Positions 40,615 to 47,452 of a stretch of 64,000 nucleotides of DNA are shown piece after piece. Each line of letters opens with the position of its first letter. Within the stretch, counting starts at the first letter, position 1. The notes under the pieces are model-generated. The model was not told where the DNA came from, did no database searches, and saw nothing but the letters and a program-made list of their open reading frames with translations. The stretch is taken from contig NZ_CP109181.1 of NCBI RefSeq assembly GCF_036248275.1, forward strand, positions 5,146,001 through 5,210,000, written 5' to 3'. Both the position numbers and the translations under genes were made by a program. The stretch is from Streptomyces sp. NBC_01716 (GTDB lineage Bacteria > Actinomycetota > Actinomycetes > Streptomycetales > Streptomycetaceae).

Positions 40615-41910
40615 ATGCAGGACTTGGTAGTTGTGGGTGCCGGCCCCTACGGGCTGTCCATCGCGTCGCACGCGGCGGCGGCCGGTCTCCAGCCCCGGGT
40701 GTTCGGGCGGCCGATGGCGGCCTGGCGGGACGGGATGCCGCCCGGGATGTTCCTGAAGTCGGAGCCGTGGGCGTCGAACCTCTCCGACCCCAAGGGCGAG
40801 TACGGGCTCGCGGCCTACGCGGCGACCCAGGGGGTGCAGACCCGGCACGGGGTCCCGCTGCCGGTCGGCCTCTTCGCCTCGTACGGCCTGTGGTTCGCCG
40901 CCAAGGCCGCGCCGCCGGTGGAGGAACGGACCGTCACCGCCGTACGCCCCCGCGCCGGGGGCGGCTTCGAGGTCACCGTCGACGACCCCGCGACCGGCAC
41001 CGACGGCGAAACGGTCCTGGCCCGCACGGTGGTGCTCGCCGTCGGCGTCCGCCCCTTCGCCGACATCCCAGGACCGCTGCGCGCCCTCCCGCCCGAGCGG
41101 CTGTCGCACAGCGTCGACCACGCGGACCTCACGCGCTTCAAGGGCATGGACGTGACGGTCGTCGGGGCGGGCCAGGCCGCGCTGGAGACCGCGACGCTCC
41201 TCGCCGAACAGGGCACGGCCGTACGCGTGGTCGCCCGGTCCGAGCGGCTGAACTGGAACACCCTCCCGCCGCCCCTCGAACGCCCCATGGGCGAGGCCGC
41301 CCGCACCCCGCACACGGGCCTGGGCTGCGGCTGGAAGAACTGGCTCTACGCCCGTACCCCCGGGCTCTTCCACCGGCTGCCCGCGTCGACCCGGACGCGT
41401 GTCTTCACCTCGGCGCTCGGACCCGCCGGCGCCTGGTGGCTGCGTGAGCGCTTCGAGCGGGCCGTGGACCTCCGGCTGGGCGAGAACGTGGTCGCCGCCG
41501 CTCCCGCCAAGGGCCGGATCCGGCTCGACCTGCTCTCCGGCCGCGGGTCCGACGCGGTCACGACCGACCATGTCATCGCCGCCACGGGCTTCACCCCCGG
41601 CCTGGACAGGACCGGACTGCTCGACGAGCGGCTGCGCCGCAGGCTGCGCACCGTGGGCGCGAGCGGCGCCCCCGAGACGGACGCCTCCTTCGAGACGTCG
41701 CACCCCGGTCTGTTCGTGGCCGGTCTGCTGAGCGCGCCGTCGTTCGGCCCGTCGATGCGCTTCGTGTTCGGCGCGACGTACACGGCGGGGCGGGTCGTAC
41801 GCGGGGTGCGACGGCGGCTGGGAACGGGCTCGCGGCACGTACAGCCAGGAGAACCGCACGAGGCGCTTCCGGCCGGTGCGGCGCAGCCGAACTGGATGGA
41901 GAGGTTCTGA
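40615..41910 (+). CDS. FAD/NAD(P)-dependent oxidoreductase, monooxygenase-like
   Basis: A 431-residue flavoprotein with two dinucleotide folds: LVVVGAGPYGLSIASHAAAAGLQPRVFG (FAD) and DVTVVGAGQAALETATLLAEQGTAVRVV (NAD(P)H). The segment WRDGMPPGMFLKSEPWASNLSDPKGEYGLAAYAA and the C-terminal ATGFTPGLD and LFVAGLLSAPSFGPSMRFVFGATYTAGRVVRGV are seen in flavin monooxygenase-type proteins often paired with ATP-grasp enzymes. No signal peptide. It is probably cotranscribed with the ligase and ends before a bidirectional terminator. Substrate unknown. Confidence 0.85.
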   Translation: MQDLVVVGAGPYGLSIASHAAAAGLQPRVFGRPMAAWRDGMPPGMFLKSEPWASNLSDPKGEYGLAAYAATQGVQTRHGVPLPVGLFASYGLWFAAKAAPPVEERTVTAVRPRAGGGFEVTVDDPATGTDGETVLARTVVLAVGVRPFADIPGPLRALPPERLSHSVDHADLTRFKGMDVTVVGAGQAALETATLLAEQGTAVRVVARSERLNWNTLPPPLERPMGEAARTPHTGLGCGWKNWLYARTPGLFHRLPASTRTRVFTSALGPAGAWWLRERFERAVDLRLGENVVAAAPAKGRIRLDLLSGRGSDAVTTDHVIAATGFTPGLDRTGLLDERLRRRLRTVGASGAPETDASFETSHPGLFVAGLLSAPSFGPSMRFVFGATYTAGRVVRGVRRRLGTGSRHVQPGEPHEALPAGAAQPNWMERF

Positions 41911-41915
41911 CGGAA

Positions 41916-41957
41916 CCGCCGCCGGACGCGCCGCGTGGGCGCTGTGTCCGGCGGCGG
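41916..41957. terminator. bidirectional terminator
   Basis: Twelve-base arms CCGCCGCCGGAC / GTCCGGCGGCGG between the convergent flavoprotein and long chaplin genes. Confidence 0.85.
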
Positions 41958-41965
41958 GGGGAGAG

Positions 41966-42886
41966 TCAGCGGCGGGCGGCCGTCCTGCTGCGGCGGTAGA
42001 GGATGCCGCCGCTGATCAGCAGGCCGGTGCTCATCGCGGCCGAGGCCATCAGGTTCGTGTTCGATCCGGTCGTGGCCAACTGGTCGACGAAGTCGCCCTC
42101 TTCGACGGGGCGCGGCTGCTCGGGGATCATCGGGACGTGGTTGTCCGGTACGACCGGGGGCTCCGCGGGGGGCCTCGGGGGGTTGCGGGGGTCGATCGGT
42201 TCGCCCGGGTGGGGCGGGTCGACCGGGGTCTTCGGGGGCCTCACGTCCGAGCCGTTCACGCAGGCGTTGCCGAAGGCCGGGTTCAGCACCCCGACCAGGT
42301 CGACGCTGTTGCCGCAGATGTTCAGCGGGATGTCGAGCGGGGCCTGGACCAGGTTGCCCGAGAGCAACCCCGGTGAGTTGGTCGCGGCGCCGGACGCCGA
42401 CGAGCCGCCGTGGTCCGGGCGCTCTGAGTGACCGGCGGGGCCTGTGTGGGCTCCCTGGTCGGGGCGGTGCCCGGGTCTGACCGGTGCGGAACTCCCGCCG
42501 TTCTCACCCGGCCTGGCGGCGTGCGTCGAGCTCGCGTCGGTGTTGTGGGTGCCCTGGGCGGGCACCTTGTGGGGCGCAGGCTTGGCGTGCGAGGCCTGCT
42601 GCTGCGCGTGGTGGTCCGGCCGGGGCTTGGACGGCGCGTGGTCGCCGGAGGAGTTGGCGCAGCTGTTGCCGAAGGACGGGTTGCCCGCGCCGACCGGGTT
42701 CACCGTGTTGCCGCAGAGGTTGACCGGGATCTCGACAGGGGCCTGGACGCTGTTGCCCGACAGCAGTCCCGGGGACCCGGTGGCGGCTGCCTCGCCGTTG
42801 GTGGCCTGGGCGTATCCACCGCTCAGGGACAGCACGCTCGACGCCGCCGCGGCGGTGAGCAGTCCTTTGCCGATGAGTTCTCGCAT
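41966..42886 (-). CDS. long chaplin, two domains with LATTG sorting signal
   Basis: A 306-residue precursor, the long (ChpA/B/C-type) chaplin class. Signal peptide to about residue 28. First chaplin domain: GSPGLLSGNSVQAPVEIPVNLCGNTVNPVGAGNPSFGNSCAN (about 37-78). A His/Pro/Ser/Gly-rich linker of about 85 residues follows, then a second domain NSPGLLSGNLVQAPLDIPLNICGNSVDLVGVLNPAFGNACVN. After a Pro-rich wall-spanning region come LATTG (270-274), a hydrophobic helix and RRSRTAARR. Sortase should link it to peptidoglycan, anchoring the short chaplins. Confidence 0.96.
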   Translation of the reverse strand: MRELIGKGLLTAAAASSVLSLSGGYAQATNGEAAATGSPGLLSGNSVQAPVEIPVNLCGNTVNPVGAGNPSFGNSCANSSGDHAPSKPRPDHHAQQQASHAKPAPHKVPAQGTHNTDASSTHAARPGENGGSSAPVRPGHRPDQGAHTGPAGHSERPDHGGSSASGAATNSPGLLSGNLVQAPLDIPLNICGNSVDLVGVLNPAFGNACVNGSDVRPPKTPVDPPHPGEPIDPRNPPRPPAEPPVVPDNHVPMIPEQPRPVEEGDFVDQLATTGSNTNLMASAAMSTGLLISGGILYRRSRTAARR

Positions 42887-43040
42887 CTGGTTCTCCTGTG
42901 TGGCCGGTGCTTCGGTGCTTCGTGTGTGTGCTGTGTTGACCGGGGCCGGCCCCGACGCGCGTATCGCCGTACGCGGTCGGGACCGGCCCCGGGTGCGCCC
43001 CGGGGGGGCGCGTGTGCGCTCACGCGCACGTTGGTGCGGG

Positions 43041-43274
43041 TCAGGCGTTGACGCAGGTGTTGCCGGCCGTCGGGTTCAGCAGCGCGAACGCGTTGAGGCT
43101 GTTGCCGCACGCGTTGATGGGCACGTGCACGGGGATCTGGACGAGGTTGCCGGACAGGAAGCCCGGGGAGTTCAGCGCGGCACCCTGCGCGCCCGAGTCG
43201 GCGACGGCCGGCCCCGCGGCACCGACGGCCAGGAGAACACCCGCCACAAGAGTGGCCGCTTTCTTGGCATTCAT
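43041..43274 (-). CDS. short chaplin
   Basis: A 77-residue chaplin precursor. ATG 43274 follows AAAGGG. The signal peptide is cleaved after about Ala25; the mature protein is DSGAQGAALNSPGFLSGNLVQ, IPVHVPINACGNSLNAFALLNPTAGNTCVNA. Cys56 and Cys74 form the disulfide pair. Closely similar to the chaplin at 25609, especially at the mature N-terminus, but lying on the other side of the polysaccharide operon. Upstream of the long chaplin on the same strand, 154 bases away. Confidence 0.97.
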   Translation of the reverse strand: MNAKKAATLVAGVLLAVGAAGPAVADSGAQGAALNSPGFLSGNLVQIPVHVPINACGNSLNAFALLNPTAGNTCVNA

Positions 43275-43497
43275 GGTTGAGCCCTTTCCGCAACGGGTCG
43301 CGCGCACGGCTCTCGTGCCACGCGAGCACGGATTTTCAGCCGCACCGCCGCTGCTGGAATTCCAACGAGTACGCGCCCATGAGGAAACTGCCCTGATTTA
43401 CGGGCCCTTGCTGGTTCACTCCATCGCCATGGGGATTCACGTATCCGCGCGGCGAACGAGTCGGTGGGAGCCGGTGAACACGTTCATATGAAACAGA

Positions 43498-43529
43498 AGC
43501 CGGCCGGGGCGAATTCGCCCCGGCCGGCT
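43498..43529 (-). terminator. perfect 32-bp palindromic terminator after rodlin 1
   Basis: Sixteen-base arms (AGCCGGCCGGGGCGAA and its exact complement) meet at a central GAATTC with no loop. It lies 38 bases past the rodlin stop on the minus strand. Confidence 0.85.
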
Positions 43530-43567
43530 CGTCAGCCCGGAAAGGGGGGCCGGATCGGCGATGGCTG

Positions 43568-43981
43568 TCAGCCGTTGCCCGCACCGTTGGCCGAGAGGAC
43601 CGGGATGTCGTTGAGGAGGTGCGACAGCGGCTCGTCGCCCTTCGCCTGCGTCGAGTTCTCGACGCACTGCTGGTTCTGCGGGGAGGACAGGACGTTGATG
43701 TCCTGGACCGCGACCGGCACGAGAATTCCGACAAGCGAGCCGGCGTTGGCCTTGGCCGGCAGGCCGACACAGAGCTTGTTGAGCGAGCCCTGGACGAGGC
43801 TGAGCTGCGGGCTCATCTTCCCGTGGGTCGCGGAGTTGCCGTACGCCTGCTTGGCACCGTTGCCGCTGAGCGACGTGGTGCCGGTGTCGTTGCCGACGGC
43901 GAGGGCCGACGGCGCGGCGGCGGCGGAGGCGCCGACAACGGAGGCGGTGACCGCCGCGGTTGCCAGAATCTTCTTGATCAC
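43568..43981 (-). CDS. rodlin
   Basis: A 137-residue rodlin precursor. Rodlins organise chaplin filaments into the paired rodlets on aerial hyphae and spores. GTG 43981 has AAGGA 7 bases upstream. Signal peptide IKKILATAAVTASVVGASAAAAPSALA; mature VGNDTGTTSLSGNGAKQAYGNSATHGKMSPQLSLVQGSLNKLCVGLPAKANAGSLVG, VAVQDINVLSSPQNQQCVENSTQAKGDEPLSHLLNDIPVLSANGAGNG. Two Cys. It is divergent from rodlin 2 across a 218-base promoter region. Confidence 0.96.
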   Translation of the reverse strand: MIKKILATAAVTASVVGASAAAAPSALAVGNDTGTTSLSGNGAKQAYGNSATHGKMSPQLSLVQGSLNKLCVGLPAKANAGSLVGILVPVAVQDINVLSSPQNQQCVENSTQAKGDEPLSHLLNDIPVLSANGAGNG

Positions 43982-44199
43982 GGTTGGTTCCTTTTCTCAA
44001 GAAATGCAGGTGGTGCGGCCTGCCCAACCGGCTCACCCGTGTTTGGTTCCGGTGCTTCACTCGTACGGTTTGCGGGGCCCGAGCGGGCTGATTGAGTGCC
44101 TAATGAGCCGTTGGAGTGAATCGCGATAACCAAGCCCGCTGAACGTAGTTGCTCATGACGCCCCGGGGACTTGGGGCATCTTTCAGAAGGGGACTCATC

Positions 44200-44610
44200 G
44201 TGATCAAGAAGGTTCTGGCCTCCGCGGCCGTCGCCGCTTCCGTCGTCGGCATGTCGGCCATGGCCGCGCCGTCGGCTTTCGCCGTCGGTGACGACACGGG
44301 TACCACGTCGCTCAGCGGCAACGGTGCCACCCAGGCTTACGGCAACTCGGCGACGTACGGGAACATGAGCCCGCAGATGGCGCTCATCCAGGGCTCGCTC
44401 AACAAGCCCTGCATCGGTCTGCCGGCCAAGATCAACGCCGGCTCGCTTCTGGGTGCCGTGCCGGTCGCTGTCCAGGACGTCAACATCCTGTCCTCGCCGC
44501 AGAACCAGCAGTGCGTCGAGAACTCGACGCAGGCGAAGGGCGACGAGCCCCTCTCGCACATCCTCAACGACATTCCGATCCTGTCGGCGAACGGTGCGGG
44601 CAACGGCTGA
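44200..44610 (+). CDS. rodlin
   Basis: A 136-residue rodlin precursor. GTG 44200 with GAAGGGG upstream. Signal peptide IKKVLASAAVAASVVGMSAMAAPSAFA, then VGDDTGTTSLSGNGATQAYGNSATYGNMSPQMALIQGSLNKPCIGLPAKINAGSLLG and QDVNILSSPQNQQCVENSTQAKGDEPLSHILNDIPILSANGAGNG. It is the closest paralogue of the divergent rodlin 1. A terminator follows at 44641-44672, so rodlin 3 is transcribed separately. Confidence 0.96.
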   Translation: MIKKVLASAAVAASVVGMSAMAAPSAFAVGDDTGTTSLSGNGATQAYGNSATYGNMSPQMALIQGSLNKPCIGLPAKINAGSLLGAVPVAVQDVNILSSPQNQQCVENSTQAKGDEPLSHILNDIPILSANGAGNG

Positions 44611-44640
44611 TATCACCGCTGAAACACTGAAACACAGCTG

Positions 44641-44672
44641 CCGGGCCACTGCGGAATTCCGCGGTGGCCCGG
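44641..44672 (+). terminator. terminator after rodlin 2
   Basis: Fourteen-base arms CCGGGCCACTGCGG / CCGCGGTGGCCCGG (one G-U) around AATT, followed by TCGTTTTC. Confidence 0.85.
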
Positions 44673-44770
44673 TCGTTTTCACGCTCGCCGTTGACGCACC
44701 GATATGGCTTATGGGCTGTTAGAGGGAACGGGCGCAACCAAACCAGATACGGCGAGTTGAGCAAATTGGC

Positions 44771-44786
44771 ACTCCACCGGTGGAGT
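44771..44786. promoter_or_regulatory. 16-bp palindrome upstream of rodlin 3
   Basis: A perfect palindrome ACTCCACCGGTGGAGT, 24 bases before the ATG of the third rodlin. Possible regulator site or 5'-leader hairpin; no equivalent is seen before the other two rodlins. Confidence 0.45.
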
Positions 44787-44810
44787 CCGACTTTCCGGAA
44801 AGGCAACAAA

Positions 44811-45218
44811 ATGAACAAGCTGTGGGCCACCGCTGCTGTGGCGGCCACGATGGTCGGCGGTCTCGCCGCCACCGCGTCGCCAGCGCTGGCGATTGGCAAC
44901 GACACGGGTACGACGTCTCTCAGTGGCAACGGTGCCAAGCAGGCCTACGGCAACTCGGAGACCCACGGGGACCTGAGCCCGCAGCTCAGCCTCGTCCAGG
45001 GCTCGCTCAACAAGCCCTGCATCGGCCTGCCCGTCAAGGGGAACATCGGCTCGCTCGGGGGCCTCGTGCCGGTCGGCGTCCACGACATCAACGTCCTGTC
45101 CTCCCCGCAGAACCAGCAGTGCACGGAGAATTCGACGCAGGCCAAGGGCGACGAGCCGCTGTCGCACATCCTGGAGGACATCCCGATCCTCTCGGCGAAC
45201 GGCGTGGGCAACCACTGA
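44811..45218 (+). CDS. rodlin
   Basis: A 135-residue rodlin precursor, third copy here. ATG 44811 with GGAAAGG 7 bases upstream. Signal peptide NKLWATAAVAATMVGGLAATASPALA; mature IGNDTGTTSLSGNGAKQAYGNSETHGDLSPQLSLVQGSLNKPCIGLPVKGNIGSLGG, VGVHDINVLSSPQNQQCTENSTQAKGDEPLSHILEDIPILSANGVGNH. It is the most diverged of the three, with extra acidic residues (SETHGD, ILED). Own promoter region and terminator. Confidence 0.96.
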   Translation: MNKLWATAAVAATMVGGLAATASPALAIGNDTGTTSLSGNGAKQAYGNSETHGDLSPQLSLVQGSLNKPCIGLPVKGNIGSLGGLVPVGVHDINVLSSPQNQQCTENSTQAKGDEPLSHILEDIPILSANGVGNH

Positions 45219-45228
45219 CATTCCGCTC

Positions 45229-45267
45229 AGAGCCCGGTCCGGCAGCTCGGCTGCCCGGCCGGGCTCT
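45229..45267. terminator. bidirectional terminator after rodlin 3
   Basis: Outer arms AGAGCCCGG / CCGGGCTCT with an inner CAG/CTG stem, between the convergent rodlin and GNAT genes. Confidence 0.8.
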
Positions 45268-45300
45268 GTCGTGTCCGGACGCGGCGGGCGAGAACCACTT

Positions 45301-45786
45301 TCAGCCGAGCGGCTTGGCCAGGCAGATGCTCAGCGGGTCGTCGCGGTAGTGGCCGAACTTCGAGCAGTCCGTGTAGCCGCTGGAGCGGTAGAGCGCGATG
45401 GCCTCCGGCTGCTTGGTGCCCGTCTCCAGGACCATGCGGGTACGGCCCGCGGCGCGGGCGCTCTCCTCCAGCCGGGCGAGGATACGGCGGGCCAGCCCGA
45501 GGCCGCGCGCCTCCACCGTCACGTACATGCGCTTGATCTCGGCGTCGCCGTCCGAGTAGCCCTCGTCGTTGGTTTCCTGCGAGCGCCAGCCGCCCGTGGC
45601 GATCGGGCGGTCGTCGGCGTCGTAGACCAGGAAGTAGATGCCGTGGGGCGGGTCGAACATCCGGGGGTGGAGGACGGTGGCGTCCCCCTCGCTCTCGTAG
45701 CGCGCCGCGTATTCGAGCTGGACCTCGGCGTCGAGCTTCGCGGCGTCGGGGTGGTCGTAGGGGACCTGACGTATTTGGATGGCCAC
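45301..45786 (-). CDS. GNAT family N-acetyltransferase
   Basis: A 161-residue acetyltransferase. GTG 45786 opens AIQIRQVPYDHPDAAKL; its ribosome site is weak, so the transcript may be nearly leaderless. Core motifs: GIYFLVYDADDRPIATGGWRSQ, AEIKRMYVTVEARGLGLARRILARLEESARAAG (acetyl-CoA binding) and MVLETGTKQPEAIALYRSSGYTDCSKFGHY. Divergent from xthA with a gap under 40 bases, so the two promoters overlap. Target unknown. Confidence 0.9.
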   Translation of the reverse strand: MAIQIRQVPYDHPDAAKLDAEVQLEYAARYESEGDATVLHPRMFDPPHGIYFLVYDADDRPIATGGWRSQETNDEGYSDGDAEIKRMYVTVEARGLGLARRILARLEESARAAGRTRMVLETGTKQPEAIALYRSSGYTDCSKFGHYRDDPLSICLAKPLG

Positions 45787-45823
45787 GGCACCGATGGTAG
45801 GGCCTCCTGGGTAGGGTGCCGGA

Positions 45824-46624
45824 ATGCTCACTGTGACAACCGTGAATGTGAACGGGCTGCGTGCCGCCGCGAAGAAGGGCTTCGTGGAGTGGCTGGCCGG
45901 GACCGGGGCCGATGTGGTCTGCCTCCAGGAGGTGCGGGCCGAGGAGGACCAGCTCACGGAGGCGGTACGGAAGCCCGAGGGGTGGCACACGGTGTTCGCG
46001 CCGGCGGCGGCCAAGGGGCGCGCGGGGGTCGCGCTCTACTCGCGGCGGGAGCCCGAGCGGGTGCGGATCGGCTTCGGTGGCGCGGAGTTCGGCACGAGCG
46101 GGCGGTACGCCGAGATCGACCTGCCCGGTGTGACGGTGGCCAGTCTCTATCTGCCGTCGGGTGACGTGGGCACGGAGCGCCAGGACGAGAAGGTCCGGTT
46201 CATGGACGAGTTCCTGGCCTACCTGGGCGGTCTGAGGGAGCGCGCGGCGGCGGACGGCCGGGAGGTGCTGGTCTGCGGCGACTGGAACATCGCGCATCAG
46301 GAGGCCGACCTCAAGAACTGGAAGGCCAACCGCAAGTCGTCCGGCTTCCTGCCGGAGGAACGCGCGTGGCTGACGCGGGTCTTCGACGAGGCGTCGTACG
46401 TGGACGTGGTCCGTGCCCTGCACCCGGACCAGACCGGGCCGTACACCTGGTGGTCCTACCGGGGGCGCGCCTTCGACAACGACACGGGCTGGCGTATCGA
46501 CTACCAGGTGGCGACGGCGGGCCTGGCTGAGCGTGCGGTGAAGGCGTGGGTGGAGCGGGCGGCGACGCACGGCGAGCGGTGGAGCGATCACGCGCCGGTG
46601 AGTGTCGCGTACGAGCTGGGGTAG
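45824..46624 (+). CDS. xthA: exodeoxyribonuclease III family protein
   Basis: A 266-residue AP endonuclease/3'-5' exonuclease of the Xth family, for base-excision repair. Conserved residues sit in VTTVNVNGLRAAAKKGF (Asn metal ligand), VVCLQEVRAEEDQL (catalytic Glu), VASLYLPSGD, VCGDWNIAHQEADLKNW (Asp/Asn pair), FLPEERAWL, TWWSYRGRAFDNDTGWRIDYQVAT and the C-terminal SDHAPVSV (active-site His). Complete for the family. Confidence 0.94.
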   Translation: MLTVTTVNVNGLRAAAKKGFVEWLAGTGADVVCLQEVRAEEDQLTEAVRKPEGWHTVFAPAAAKGRAGVALYSRREPERVRIGFGGAEFGTSGRYAEIDLPGVTVASLYLPSGDVGTERQDEKVRFMDEFLAYLGGLRERAAADGREVLVCGDWNIAHQEADLKNWKANRKSSGFLPEERAWLTRVFDEASYVDVVRALHPDQTGPYTWWSYRGRAFDNDTGWRIDYQVATAGLAERAVKAWVERAATHGERWSDHAPVSVAYELG

Positions 46625-46626
46625 CG

Positions 46627-47289
46627 CTACTTCTCGCGCAGGCGGCGGTCCATCGCCATGGAGAGTTCCGCCTCCACCACGCTCTTGGCCAGCGGGCGAA
46701 GGACCTCCGGGGCGGTGTCGGGGGCGTGGGCCTGGAGCGTTCTCGCGAAGAGTTCGGCCAGGGCGTCCGCGTGGGCGCGGACCTCGCGGCCCGCTTCGAA
46801 GACCGCCGACAGCGGGATGCCCTCGCGGACCAGACGGGCCGAGACGTCCAGGAGGCGGCGGCTGATGTGGACGAGGTCGTCGCCGTCGGTGGCGAGGTAG
46901 CCGAGTTCGAGCGCGGTGGCCAGGTTCTCCGCCGTGACCTCGCCCTCGAAGTGGTCGGCCAGCTCCTCGGGGGTGAGGCGGACGGGGGTCTCCTCGGTCG
47001 GTTCGCCGAGGCCCAGAACCTCGCCGACGTCCCGGCCGCTTTCGAAGGCGGTCGCCAGGTCGGCGATGCCGTTGAGGGTGTGGCCGCGCTCCAACAGGGC
47101 GGCGATCGTACGGAGTCTGGCCAGGTGGTGGCTGTCGTACCAGGCGATCCGGCCCTCCCTGCGGGGCGGCGGGATCAGGCCGCGTTCGCGGTAGAAGCGG
47201 ACCGTACGCACGGTGATGCCGGCCGCTTCGGCCAGCTCCTTCACGCGGTACTCGCGTACTTCCTCCCGTACTTCCTCCTGGTCGGACAT
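46627..47289 (-). CDS. MerR family transcriptional regulator
   Basis: A 220-residue regulator. ATG 47289 gives SDQEEVREEVREYRVKELAEAAGITVRTVRFYRERGLIPPPRREGRIAWYDSHHLARLRTI, the MerR winged-helix DNA-binding domain, followed by the linker and an alpha-helical effector domain with repeated Leu/Ala/Glu. No Cys cluster, so not a classic metal sensor; more likely a small-molecule sensor. It diverges from the monooxygenase operon, whose promoter region contains palindromes at 47359-47389 that it probably binds. It converges tightly on xthA (2 bases). Confidence 0.92.
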   Translation of the reverse strand: MSDQEEVREEVREYRVKELAEAAGITVRTVRFYRERGLIPPPRREGRIAWYDSHHLARLRTIAALLERGHTLNGIADLATAFESGRDVGEVLGLGEPTEETPVRLTPEELADHFEGEVTAENLATALELGYLATDGDDLVHISRRLLDVSARLVREGIPLSAVFEAGREVRAHADALAELFARTLQAHAPDTAPEVLRPLAKSVVEAELSMAMDRRLREK

Positions 47290-47358
47290 GGCGGTCAGCC
47301 TATGCCGCGGCCGGCGCCCGCCCCCGGCCCGTACCGCCGGTAGCTTTTCCTGTCCGCC

Positions 47359-47389
47359 CCCTACCCATGAGTAGGGAGCTGCCCTACTC
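47359..47389. promoter_or_regulatory. MerR-type operator
   Basis: Three CCCTAC half sites make two overlapping palindromes: CCCTAC-N6-GTAGGG (47359-47376) and GAGTAGGG-N5-CCCTACTC (47369-47389, perfect 8-base arms). They lie between the MerR gene and the divergent monooxygenase operon. Confidence 0.75.
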
Positions 47390-47452
47390 TCCCAACAGTG
47401 CCAGTGATTACTGGCGCGGTTACCGGGAGGCGCTCCGGCGGGAGGCGGCGGC

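Noticed and set aside
43041..43307. longer start for the chaplin (GTG/ATG 11 codons upstream)
   Set aside because: It would put a polar segment before the signal peptide and ignore the AAAGGG site in front of ATG 43274.
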